A DNA stretch of 5,966 bases, from contig JAJZOT010000119.1 in the NCBI GenBank assembly GCA_021847855.1, positions 1 to 5,966 on the forward strand, written 5' to 3'. Source of the stretch: Thermoplasmata archaeon. GTDB taxonomy: Archaea > Thermoplasmatota > Thermoplasmata > Thermoplasmatales > Thermoplasmataceae. Of the stretch, positions 1 to 5,966 are shown piece after piece. The position numbers and the translations under genes were made by a program. Under the pieces are notes generated by a model. The model was not told where the DNA came from. It ran no database searches and worked only from the letters and a program-made list of their open reading frames with translations. The first letter of the stretch is position 1, and each line of letters begins with the position of its first letter.

Positions 1-1847
1 ACTGGAAGGAATCCTCAAGAATCATAAATTACCGCAGGTTTTTTGCAGTTAACGAACTAATTGCAATCAGAATGGAAAGAAAGGAAAATTTTGATCTATT
101 CCATCTGAAGATAAGAGACCTACTTCGCAAAGATCTCATACAGGGATTGAGGATAGATCACGTTGACGGTTTGAATGATGCGTTCACTTATCTAAGAAGA
201 CTGAACAAACTTTCAGGAAACCGCCCTGTTTGGGTCGAAAAGATACTTGCGAGAGATGAGTCTTTAAGAGAAGAATGGTCTGCTGAAGGTGATACAGGTT
301 ATTCAGCAAGAGCCAGAATTAATTCTGCATTTATAGATAAGGGGTCTCTCGATCAAGTCAGGAGAATTTTCAGGAAGTTTGGGGGAGACAGATATGAGGA
401 TGAGAAATACAGGGTAAACTTAAAAATTGAAATCTCCCAGAAACTTTTTCAATCTGATTTTGAAAGATATTCAAGATTCATAAAGGAAATTCTGGTTTCA
501 AGGGGTTTAATAGGCATTTCTGTAAAAGGTATCTCAGACGCCCTCATGGCAACGATTGCATTGTTTGATAGATACAGAACATATTCCAGTCTGGATCTAT
601 CCGAAGTAGAAATATGGCTAAAATCTGTGGAAAATGCAAAAGAGCACTTTCCATATCTCAGCCACGAGCTTAATTGCCTCGAAAAATTTCTGGGTCTAGT
701 AAAAATTGATCAAAAATCTGCTTCAGTTCTGCTCAGAATAGAACAGTTTACGGGCGCAGTAATGGCTAAATCCATGGAAGACTGCTACTTCTACCGCTAT
801 TCGGCACTGCTTTCGACATGCCTTGTGGGATCTATGCCGTTTGATCAACCATATTCAGATGCAGAAATACATGCCTTCTTTGCAAAGATCCAGGATGGAA
901 AGAGAAGACCAATGACAACGCTTTCCACTCATGATACAAAATTTGGTGAGGACGCAGTTGCAAGATTCAATGCAATATCCGATCTCCATAAGGATTGGGC
1001 AAAATTTCTCAAGGAATTTTCTGTCACATTAGAAATACAAAGTTACGACAGATACAGAATTTTACAGGCAATTCTTGGCACATATGAACCACACATGGAT
1101 TACAAGCAGAGATTGCACAACTACGTTATAAAAGCGTTGAGGGAATCCGGGGAAAACACAAACTGGGAATTTCCTAATACCGATTATGAAAATAAATGCA
1201 TTCAGTTTGCTGACTTGGCAATTACTGAAATAGAGAAAAGATGGGGGTTACTTTTGAAAAAGGTTCAGTATATGGGAGCCCTCAACAGCCTTTCTCAGAC
1301 TATCCTCAAGTTCATGCTACCTGGAATCCCAGATACCTACCAGGGAAGTGAATCAATGAATTTTTCATTCGTTGACCCGGATAACAGGAGGCCGGTTTCA
1401 TACAGAATTCTTTTTCAAAGACTAAAAGATGTTTCAGCCAGTCGCCCTGATCTGAATGAACAAAGAGCAACCGATGGGAGTCTCAAGCTTTTCGTTACAT
1501 CGAGATTAATCTCAATCAGAACTGAATTTTCCGATTATTTCATCAATGGAAAATATTTTCCACTTAAATTTTCAGGAAAGAATAGCAATAAACTGTTTGG
1601 TTTTTATTACAGGCTTTCCGACAGGATATTAATCGTCATAATAAGCAGGCACCATAGTTCTTTTGTCGATATCAATAGCTATAGCCCAAACTGCTGGGCT
1701 GGAACATCCATAGTTAATCTTCCAGAAATAAGAGGAAAGTTGAAAGATCTGATCACCAGTTCTACCCTCAAGGGATCCGATCTATCTAGAATGTTCGCGG
1801 AATACCCGTTCACCGTTGTGGAGGCCATGGCAAATGAGGACTTTTAG
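1..1847 (+). CDS. treY: Maltooligosyltrehalose synthase (TreY), 5' partial
   Basis: Intramolecular transglucosylase (EC 5.4.99.15, GH13) that converts the reducing-end alpha-1,4 bond of a maltooligosaccharide into alpha,alpha-1,1, giving maltooligosyltrehalose. The frame is open from base 3. The ATG at 72 is internal, because the 23 codons before it encode the family motif NYRRFFAVNELIAIR just ahead of the catalytic core. About 150-200 N-terminal residues are therefore missing; 614 full codons are seen against a usual total of about 700-780. Catalytic residues by family pattern: nucleophile Asp in GLRIDHVDGL (codon 156-158), acid/base Glu in VWVEKIL (237-239), and third Asp in STHDTK (933-935). 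Other family blocks are FTGAVMAKSMED (about 747-782) and PGIPDTYQGSE followed by VDPDNRRPVSY (about 1320-1400). Oddities: GDTGYS where GTTGYD is usual, and STHDTKFGED where STHDTKR(S/G)ED is usual. It overlaps treZ by 14 bases, suggesting one operon. Product call is firm; the substitutions do not touch the triad. Confidence 0.95.
   Translation, partial: WKESSRIINYRRFFAVNELIAIRMERKENFDLFHLKIRDLLRKDLIQGLRIDHVDGLNDAFTYLRRLNKLSGNRPVWVEKILARDESLREEWSAEGDTGYSARARINSAFIDKGSLDQVRRIFRKFGGDRYEDEKYRVNLKIEISQKLFQSDFERYSRFIKEILVSRGLIGISVKGISDALMATIALFDRYRTYSSLDLSEVEIWLKSVENAKEHFPYLSHELNCLEKFLGLVKIDQKSASVLLRIEQFTGAVMAKSMEDCYFYRYSALLSTCLVGSMPFDQPYSDAEIHAFFAKIQDGKRRPMTTLSTHDTKFGEDAVARFNAISDLHKDWAKFLKEFSVTLEIQSYDRYRILQAILGTYEPHMDYKQRLHNYVIKALRESGENTNWEFPNTDYENKCIQFADLAITEIEKRWGLLLKKVQYMGALNSLSQTILKFMLPGIPDTYQGSESMNFSFVDPDNRRPVSYRILFQRLKDVSASRPDLNEQRATDGSLKLFVTSRLISIRTEFSDYFINGKYFPLKFSGKNSNKLFGFYYRLSDRILIVIISRHHSSFVDINSYSPNCWAGTSIVNLPEIRGKLKDLITSSTLKGSDLSRMFAEYPFTVVEAMANEDF
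1820..1824 (+). promoter_or_regulatory. Shine-Dalgarno of treZ, inside the 3' end of treY
   Basis: GGAGG matches the archaeal 16S rRNA anti-Shine-Dalgarno and ends nine bases before the ATG at 1834. It decides the treZ start: the longer frame opening at TTG 1816 would place this motif inside the gene. The ATG at 1827 is closer but lies in the treY frame and reads into the treY stop after six codons. Because the site sits within treY, treZ translation is probably coupled to treY termination. Confidence 0.65.
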
Positions 1848-3573
1848 AGAACTTGGCGCCAACCTGCAAAATGGAAGGCTCAATTTGTCTGTGTGGGCGC
1901 CATTACTTGAGAAACTAACTTATCATCCAATAAAGGGAAAAGAGGAGGAGATGCAGAAAGATGGAGAATATTTCAACCTTGTTCTTGAAGACTGCAGGGA
2001 TGGTGATCTCTATCTATTTAAAAACGGAGACAAACTTCTCCCGGACCCACTTTCCAGGTTTCAGCCCGAGGGTGTTGATGGGCCATCCATGCTTGTTGAG
2101 CTATCAGGTTATAATTGGTCAGCAAATAAATGGATATCCCATTCCATGAAAGATCTAATAATATATGAAATGCACATGGGAACATTCACCCAGGATGGCA
2201 CCTACAGATCCGCGGAGGCAAAACTGCCTTATCTCAGAAAACTGGGAATAAATGCGATAGAAATAATGCCCCTCTCGCAGGCATACGGAAGCAGGAACTG
2301 GGGTTATGATGGCGTTTTTCCATTTGCCCCATCATATTCCTATGGAAAACCTGAAGATCTTGCCCATTTCGTGGATAAGTGCCACCTTCTTGGCATATCG
2401 TGCATACTGGATATTGTCTATAATCATCTTGGTCCAATAGGAAATGTTTTTCCTTCATATGCGCCTTATTTTTCACATAAGTATACTACGCCATGGGGCG
2501 AGGCCGTCAACCTTGACGGACAATATTCCGCAGGCGTAAGAGAGATGTTTCTCGCCAATGTTTCATACTGGATCGAGCAGTACCGGTTCGACGGGTTCAG
2601 GATGGATTCCACACAGAATATATATGATTCATCGCCAAGGCACTTCCTTTCGGAGCTCACGGACCATGTCCACACACTTTCAAGAAAACTTAACAGAAAG
2701 ATATTGATGATAGCAGAATCTGATAAAAACGATAACTCAATAATAATGCCAGGTTCAAGATGCGGCCTTGGATTCGACGCAGTCTGGAATGATGATCTAC
2801 ACCATACCTTTCATTCCTATGTAACAGGTGAAAGATCCGGTTATTACGCGGATTATGGATCTTTACAGGATATTGCATACAATATCAAACATGGCTTCCT
2901 TTATGACGGCAGGTACTCAAAATACCTGAAGGCTGTAAGGGGTACAAAATTTACAGGTAAACCATCATCACTGGTCGTTGCACTTCAGAACCATGACCAG
3001 ATAGGGAACCGTGCACTTGGCGAGAGGATATCTTCACTGATATCTTTCGAGCAGCTGAAGCTTGGTGCCTCACTCTTCCTGCTTTCACCTTTCACTCCCA
3101 TGCTCTTCATGGGCGAGGAATATGGTGAAACCTCACCCTTCTGGTTTTTCATGCAGTCAGACGACGAGAAATTCGCAGAAATCGTAAACAAGGGAAGAAG
3201 GAATGAGTTCAAAGATTTCAACTGGCCTGACAGGATAAAGGACCCAAGCAGTGCTACAGCTTACATGGAGTCAAAGCTTAAATGGTCTGAAGCAGACAGA
3301 AACAGGTATATGTTAAACCTTTACAGAGATCTGATTGATGCAAGAAAATCTTTCATAACGAAAACGGCAAACAGGAATTACGATGTTTCAGTGGATGGTG
3401 AAACTATCAGGATAGTTTATCCATTAACAGGTCATGTTGTAACACACAATTTTGGATTCAGCAGGATCGAAGTTCCAGGGAAGATTCATATCAATACATC
3501 ATCAAAAGTATATGGTGGCGTGAACAGCGAGCTTAATGTCATCGGGGAGCCCGGGTCAATCATATCATCATAA
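1834..3573 (+). CDS. treZ: Maltooligosyltrehalose trehalohydrolase (TreZ)
   Basis: GH13 hydrolase (EC 3.2.1.141) that cuts the alpha-1,4 bond next to the trehalose end of maltooligosyltrehalose, releasing trehalose. From ATG 1834 it has 579 residues, a normal family length. Domains: an N-terminal beta-sandwich (about 1-95, with LSVWAPLLEKL), the catalytic barrel (about 105-470), and a small C-terminal beta domain. Motifs: region I DIVYNH (193-198), region II DGFRMDSTQNI with nucleophile Asp258, region III LMIAESD with acid/base Glu295, and region IV LQNHDQIGNRA with Asp388. The TreZ-typical LFMGEEYGETSPFWFF lies at about 424-439 and GRRNEF at 454-459. I chose ATG 1834 over the in-frame TTG 1816 because GGAGG precedes it and MRTFRELGANL fits the family N-terminus. 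No signal peptide, so probably cytoplasmic. It follows treY with a 14-base overlap and takes TreY's product as substrate. The related branching enzyme GlgB is less likely, given the GEE(Y/W)G...PF.FF block. Confidence 0.95.
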   Translation: MRTFRELGANLQNGRLNLSVWAPLLEKLTYHPIKGKEEEMQKDGEYFNLVLEDCRDGDLYLFKNGDKLLPDPLSRFQPEGVDGPSMLVELSGYNWSANKWISHSMKDLIIYEMHMGTFTQDGTYRSAEAKLPYLRKLGINAIEIMPLSQAYGSRNWGYDGVFPFAPSYSYGKPEDLAHFVDKCHLLGISCILDIVYNHLGPIGNVFPSYAPYFSHKYTTPWGEAVNLDGQYSAGVREMFLANVSYWIEQYRFDGFRMDSTQNIYDSSPRHFLSELTDHVHTLSRKLNRKILMIAESDKNDNSIIMPGSRCGLGFDAVWNDDLHHTFHSYVTGERSGYYADYGSLQDIAYNIKHGFLYDGRYSKYLKAVRGTKFTGKPSSLVVALQNHDQIGNRALGERISSLISFEQLKLGASLFLLSPFTPMLFMGEEYGETSPFWFFMQSDDEKFAEIVNKGRRNEFKDFNWPDRIKDPSSATAYMESKLKWSEADRNRYMLNLYRDLIDARKSFITKTANRNYDVSVDGETIRIVYPLTGHVVTHNFGFSRIEVPGKIHINTSSKVYGGVNSELNVIGEPGSIISS

Positions 3574-5682
3574 CGGAATGGATCTGAAAACTGCCGATGA
3601 ATCCGCAGGTAGCATGATACCATTGTCATCAAACCTTCTGGGAAGTGATTCAAGTACATCAAAGGAATTTATGACCATTTCCCATTTTTCGTCGAGAGAA
3701 TCAGGTATGGTGAAATAAACGCCTTTCTTGCCTGCATTAAAGAACATCAGTATATCCGGTGAAACTGCTCTATCAGGGTGGGATTCTGAATCCAGGCCTG
3801 AAATATAGACGGAAATGGCCTTGAAATTTGGATCTGTCCACTCCGAGAAACTTACCGCCTTGCCTTCCGGATTGAACCAGTGGACATCCTTGGTACCGGT
3901 TTCAACTATTATATCGCCGGAAAAAAACTCCTTTCTTCTCAGGCAGGGTGTTGATGTCCTCAGGGAAATCAGTCTTTTCAAAAATGACCTGATCTCCTCG
4001 GCCTCACTCCTGTACTGCCAGTTATGCCAGCTTATCTCATTGTCCTGGCAGTACGCATTATTATTACCCTTCTGTGTCCTGAGAATCTCGTCCCCGCCGA
4101 GAATCATGGGTGCTCCCTGCGATACCATAAGTGTTGTGAGCAGGTTCTTGATGCGCTTTATTCTTAATCTCATGATTTCCGGTTCACCGGTTTCACCCTC
4201 AACGCCAAAATTGTCGCTGTAGTTCTCGTTTGTTCCATCCGCATTGTTCTCGCTGTTTGGCTCATTATGCTTGTTCAGGTAACTTACAAGATCAAGCATT
4301 GTAAAACCATCATGTGATGTCACATAATTGATGCTTGCATGAGGCTTCCTGTCTGATTTCTCATAAAGATCAGGCGAACCTGATATCCTGGTTGCAAATT
4401 CTCCTGTAATACCATCATCACCGCGCCAGAACCTTCTGATGCAATCCCTGTATTTACCGTTCCACTCCGCCCACTTAACTGGAAAATTCCCTACCTGGTA
4501 CCCGCCAGGCCCGACATCCCATGGCTCGGCAATGAGCTTTACCTTTGATATTACAGGATCCTGGTGGATTACATCGAAGAAAGCGGAAAGTCTGTCAACG
4601 GCATAAAACTGCCTTGCAAGAGTGGATGCAAGGTCGAATCTGAATCCGTCAACATGCATCTCCGTCACCCAGTACCTTAAACTGTCCATTATTAACTGAA
4701 GGACCTGTGGATGCCTGACGTTAAGGCTGTTTCCGGTTCCAGTGAAATCGTTATAGTACCTTGGGTTCTCCTCGTTAAGCCTGTAATATACTGAATTATC
4801 GAGTCCCCTGAAGGAAATTGTCGGCCCGAGCTGATTACCCTCTGCTGTATGATTGTATACAACGTCCATTATCACTTCAATACCGTTGTCATGTAAAGTT
4901 TTGACCATCTGTTTGAATTCCACAACCTGTCTTCCTGGTTTGTCTACAGAAGAAAACCTGATATCCGGGGCGAAGAATCCTATTGTATTATATCCCCAGT
5001 AATTGCTAAGACCATTATCAACCAGCATCTTGTTGTCAATCCTGTGCTGAACAGGCATAATCTCGACTGCAGTAATGCCAAGATCGTGAAAATAATCGAT
5101 CATCTTATCCGAGCACATTCCAAGATAGGTTCCCCGAATCTCTTCAGGCAGATCCTTTCGAAGATATGTTGAGCCCTTAACATGTGTCTCGTAAATTATA
5201 GTTTCTGACCATGGAGTGCTGGGCCTTTCCACCCCTCCCCATTCAAATGAATCATCTATCACAACACATTTCGGTATGTTGCCAGTGTCATCAACATCGC
5301 TGAATGAAAGGTCCTGTAATTCATCTCCCATTTTATAGCCGAATAATGCATCGCTCCAGTTGATCTTTCCGCCAATAGACTTGGCATAAGGATCTATCAG
5401 CAGCTTATTGCTGTTAAACCTCATCCCTCTCTTTGGATCATATGGTCCAAATGCCCTGTAACCGTAAAGTGCTCCACTTTTAAGCCCTGGAACAAGCACA
5501 TGCCAAACATGTGCTGTTTTCTCCTTCAGCTCTATTATCTCTGCAGGATCAGAATCATAAATTGACTTGAATATCTCCAGGTTTATGCGCTCCGCATTCT
5601 CTGAAAATATTGCAAAGTTCACACCATCATCTGTAATCGTAGCCCCAAGCGGGTAAGGTTTTCCAGATTTCAGTGCAATCAT
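3568..5682 (-). CDS. treX: Glycogen-debranching enzyme (TreX/GlgX type)
   Basis: GH13 isoamylase-type enzyme (EC 3.2.1.68 class) that hydrolyses alpha-1,6 branch points of glycogen. Characterised Sulfolobus TreX also has 4-alpha-glucanotransferase activity; whether this one does cannot be told from sequence. It has 704 residues, close to Sulfolobus TreX (about 718). Domains: CBM48-like N-terminus (about 8-100, GKPYPLGAT and GVNFAIFSENAE), catalytic barrel (about 160-580), C-terminal beta domain (about 600-704). Motifs: region I DVVYNH (273-278), region II DGFRFD with nucleophile Asp350, region III LIAEPWD with acid/base Glu386, region IV TSHDGFT with Asp458. Each lies 13 residues before the residue I recall for Sulfolobus TreX (Asp363, Glu399, Asp471), so the core is collinear. 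The ATG at 5682 is supported by the family N-terminus beginning right there. Convergent with treZ (6-base overlap) and divergent from EF-1A, so it has its own promoter. Symbol glgX is an equal alternative; treX is preferred because treY and treZ are adjacent. Confidence 0.94.
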   Translation of the reverse strand: MIALKSGKPYPLGATITDDGVNFAIFSENAERINLEIFKSIYDSDPAEIIELKEKTAHVWHVLVPGLKSGALYGYRAFGPYDPKRGMRFNSNKLLIDPYAKSIGGKINWSDALFGYKMGDELQDLSFSDVDDTGNIPKCVVIDDSFEWGGVERPSTPWSETIIYETHVKGSTYLRKDLPEEIRGTYLGMCSDKMIDYFHDLGITAVEIMPVQHRIDNKMLVDNGLSNYWGYNTIGFFAPDIRFSSVDKPGRQVVEFKQMVKTLHDNGIEVIMDVVYNHTAEGNQLGPTISFRGLDNSVYYRLNEENPRYYNDFTGTGNSLNVRHPQVLQLIMDSLRYWVTEMHVDGFRFDLASTLARQFYAVDRLSAFFDVIHQDPVISKVKLIAEPWDVGPGGYQVGNFPVKWAEWNGKYRDCIRRFWRGDDGITGEFATRISGSPDLYEKSDRKPHASINYVTSHDGFTMLDLVSYLNKHNEPNSENNADGTNENYSDNFGVEGETGEPEIMRLRIKRIKNLLTTLMVSQGAPMILGGDEILRTQKGNNNAYCQDNEISWHNWQYRSEAEEIRSFLKRLISLRTSTPCLRRKEFFSGDIIVETGTKDVHWFNPEGKAVSFSEWTDPNFKAISVYISGLDSESHPDRAVSPDILMFFNAGKKGVYFTIPDSLDEKWEMVINSFDVLESLPRRFDDNGIMLPADSSAVFRSIPL

Positions 5683-5703
5683 GTTCAGTTCGTAATCACT
5701 TGG

Positions 5704-5719
5704 TTAATATGAATTTAAG
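5704..5719 (-). promoter_or_regulatory. Probable treX promoter (TATA-like, short or no leader)
   Basis: Read on the minus strand, the stretch holds CTTAAATT (5719-5712) followed by CATATTAA (5711-5704), both acceptable archaeal TATA-like boxes. With the usual spacing of about 25 bases from box centre to transcription start, the first gives a leader of about eight bases and the second a leaderless mRNA starting at the ATG. The only Shine-Dalgarno-like motif, AGTGAT (5700-5695), is twelve bases from the ATG and would lie upstream of either start, so it is probably not used. Which box acts cannot be decided by eye. Confidence 0.4.
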
Positions 5720-5764
5720 TTAAAGGAACTTCCGTAAAATAATAAGAAATATGTGCCTGAAACA

Positions 5765-5779
5765 TTATGCGCTGCATAA
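5765..5779. repeat. Short perfect inverted repeat TTATGC-GCT-GCATAA
   Basis: Two perfect 6-base arms flank a 3-base centre. The site lies about 83 bases upstream of the treX start and about 126 upstream of the EF-1A start. Its dyad form would suit a dimeric regulator, but arms this short are expected by chance roughly once in a few hundred bases, so the operator role is only a possibility. The arms are too short for a stable terminator and no T-run follows. Confidence 0.3.
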
Positions 5780-5845
5780 AGAATAAGCAGGACAAAATCT
5801 ATCACAATACTAACGATTATACCTGAAGAGAAAGAAGAATCCGTC

Positions 5846-5863
5846 TCAGAAAATCCTTATATT
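5846..5863 (+). promoter_or_regulatory. Probable EF-1A promoter (BRE plus TATA box)
   Basis: The TATA-like CTTATATT (5856-5863) is preceded by the purine-rich CTCAGAAAAT, which resembles an archaeal TFB recognition element. A box centred near 5859 predicts transcription starting at about 5884-5886, leaving a leader of about 20 bases that would just contain the GGTGA ribosome-binding site. The strong match fits a highly expressed translation factor gene. Confidence 0.6.
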
Positions 5864-5893
5864 CGATCTCTATCTCGTATGGAAAGTCACAAC

Positions 5894-5898
5894 GGTGA
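5894..5898 (+). promoter_or_regulatory. Shine-Dalgarno of the EF-1A gene
   Basis: GGTGA matches the GGTGAT core complementary to the archaeal 16S rRNA 3' end and stands six bases before the ATG at 5905. It supports that start codon. Confidence 0.65.
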
Positions 5899-5904
5899 AA
5901 ATTA

Positions 5905-5966
5905 ATGGCTGCACAGAAACCACATATAAATTTAGTTACGATAGGACACGTTGATCATGGAAAGTC
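5905..5966 (+). CDS. Translation elongation factor 1A (aEF-1A/EF-Tu family), 3' partial
   Basis: GTPase that brings aminoacyl-tRNA to the ribosomal A site in the cytoplasm. Only 20 full codons plus two bases of codon 21 are in the window (TC, so Ser whatever follows). The peptide runs MAAQKPHINLVTIGHVDHGK and then Ser. GHVDHGKS (14-21) is the P-loop (G1) of translational GTPases. KPHINLVTIGHVDHGK followed by Ser is typical of archaeal and eukaryotic EF-1A, whereas bacterial EF-Tu usually has Thr there and a different lead-in. The start is supported by GGTGA six bases upstream and by the family N-terminus. It is transcribed away from treX and has no evident link with trehalose synthesis. Other GHVDHGK GTPases, such as initiation factor 2 gamma or SelB, start differently, so EF-1A is the best call despite the short stretch. 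Confidence 0.9.
   Translation, partial: MAAQKPHINLVTIGHVDHGK

Larger units (their letters stand above)
5683..5904. other. Divergent intergenic region between treX and EF-1A
   Basis: These 222 bases separate the two divergent start codons. They are visibly AT-rich and contain no tRNA-like cloverleaf and no convincing ORF. Both ends carry promoter-like elements for the flanking genes. The middle (about 5727-5850) shows one short inverted repeat and a further weak TATA-like GATTATAC (5815-5822), and otherwise nothing I can assign. Confidence 0.7.

Noticed and set aside
1816..1833. TTG 1816 as the treZ start
   Set aside because: It would place GGAGG inside the gene and add six residues (MWRPWQ) not typical of the family; the ATG at 1834 has a well-spaced ribosome-binding site.
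72..1847. ATG at 72 as the true treY start, giving a 591-residue protein
   Set aside because: The frame is open upstream to the window edge and encodes a conserved TreY motif (NYRRFFAVNELIAIR) before this ATG, so the gene is simply cut by the window.
3536..3718. 60-codon plus-strand open frame across the treZ/treX junction
   Set aside because: It overlaps both convergent genes in other frames and its product has low-complexity Ser-rich composition with no family resemblance.
3815..4222. 135-codon plus-strand open frame inside treX
   Set aside because: It lies antisense to the strongly conserved catalytic and C-terminal part of treX, has no recognisable domain and no good ribosome-binding site; a shadow of the real gene.
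5767..5826. 19-codon ORF in the treX/EF-1A intergenic region
   Set aside because: Too short to stand out from chance, with no ribosome-binding site; its start also falls within the inverted repeat.
5683..5904. A tRNA or small RNA gene in the intergenic region
   Set aside because: No cloverleaf arms, no conserved T-loop (GGTTCAAAT-like) sequence and no long stem could be found on either strand.
1..5966. A previously undescribed biological system
   Set aside because: Every coding stretch belongs to a known family (TreY, TreZ, TreX, EF-1A) with intact signature motifs, leaving only one 222-base gap, which looks like a divergent promoter region.

Overview
The window reads as ordinary chromosomal DNA from an archaeon, most likely a euryarchaeon of the Thermoplasmata type. 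This is an inference from four things: an archaeal EF-1A start (a GHVDHGKS P-loop with Ser, where bacterial EF-Tu has Thr), archaeal BRE/TATA-like boxes, a GGTGA Shine-Dalgarno, and a treX/treY/treZ set like that of archaeal heat- or acid-lovers. The species cannot be fixed from this sequence.

Layout: (1) bases 1-1847, plus strand, the C-terminal three quarters or so of treY (maltooligosyltrehalose synthase), whose start lies outside the window. (2) 1834-3573, plus strand, treZ (maltooligosyltrehalose trehalohydrolase), overlapping treY by 14 bases and probably translationally coupled to it. (3) 3568-5682, minus strand, treX (glycogen-debranching enzyme), convergent with treZ so that the two stop codons abut as TCATAA. 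(4) 5683-5904, a 222-base divergent intergenic region with a probable promoter for each flanking gene and a short inverted repeat. (5) 5905 to the window end, plus strand, the first 21 codons of the gene for translation elongation factor 1A.

The three GH13 enzymes form one complete pathway from alpha-glucan to trehalose. TreX removes alpha-1,6 branches from glycogen and frees linear maltooligosaccharides. TreY turns the reducing-end alpha-1,4 bond into an alpha,alpha-1,1 bond. TreZ then cuts off free trehalose. All three keep the Asp/Glu/Asp catalytic triad of GH13, so the pathway looks functional. None of the enzymes shows a signal peptide at a visible N-terminus (the treY N-terminus is not seen), so the work is presumably cytoplasmic.

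I found no RNA gene, mobile element, CRISPR array or novel system. The points worth a second look are modest: the convergent treX arrangement, two substitutions in conserved TreY motifs, and the compact divergent promoter region shared with an essential translation gene.
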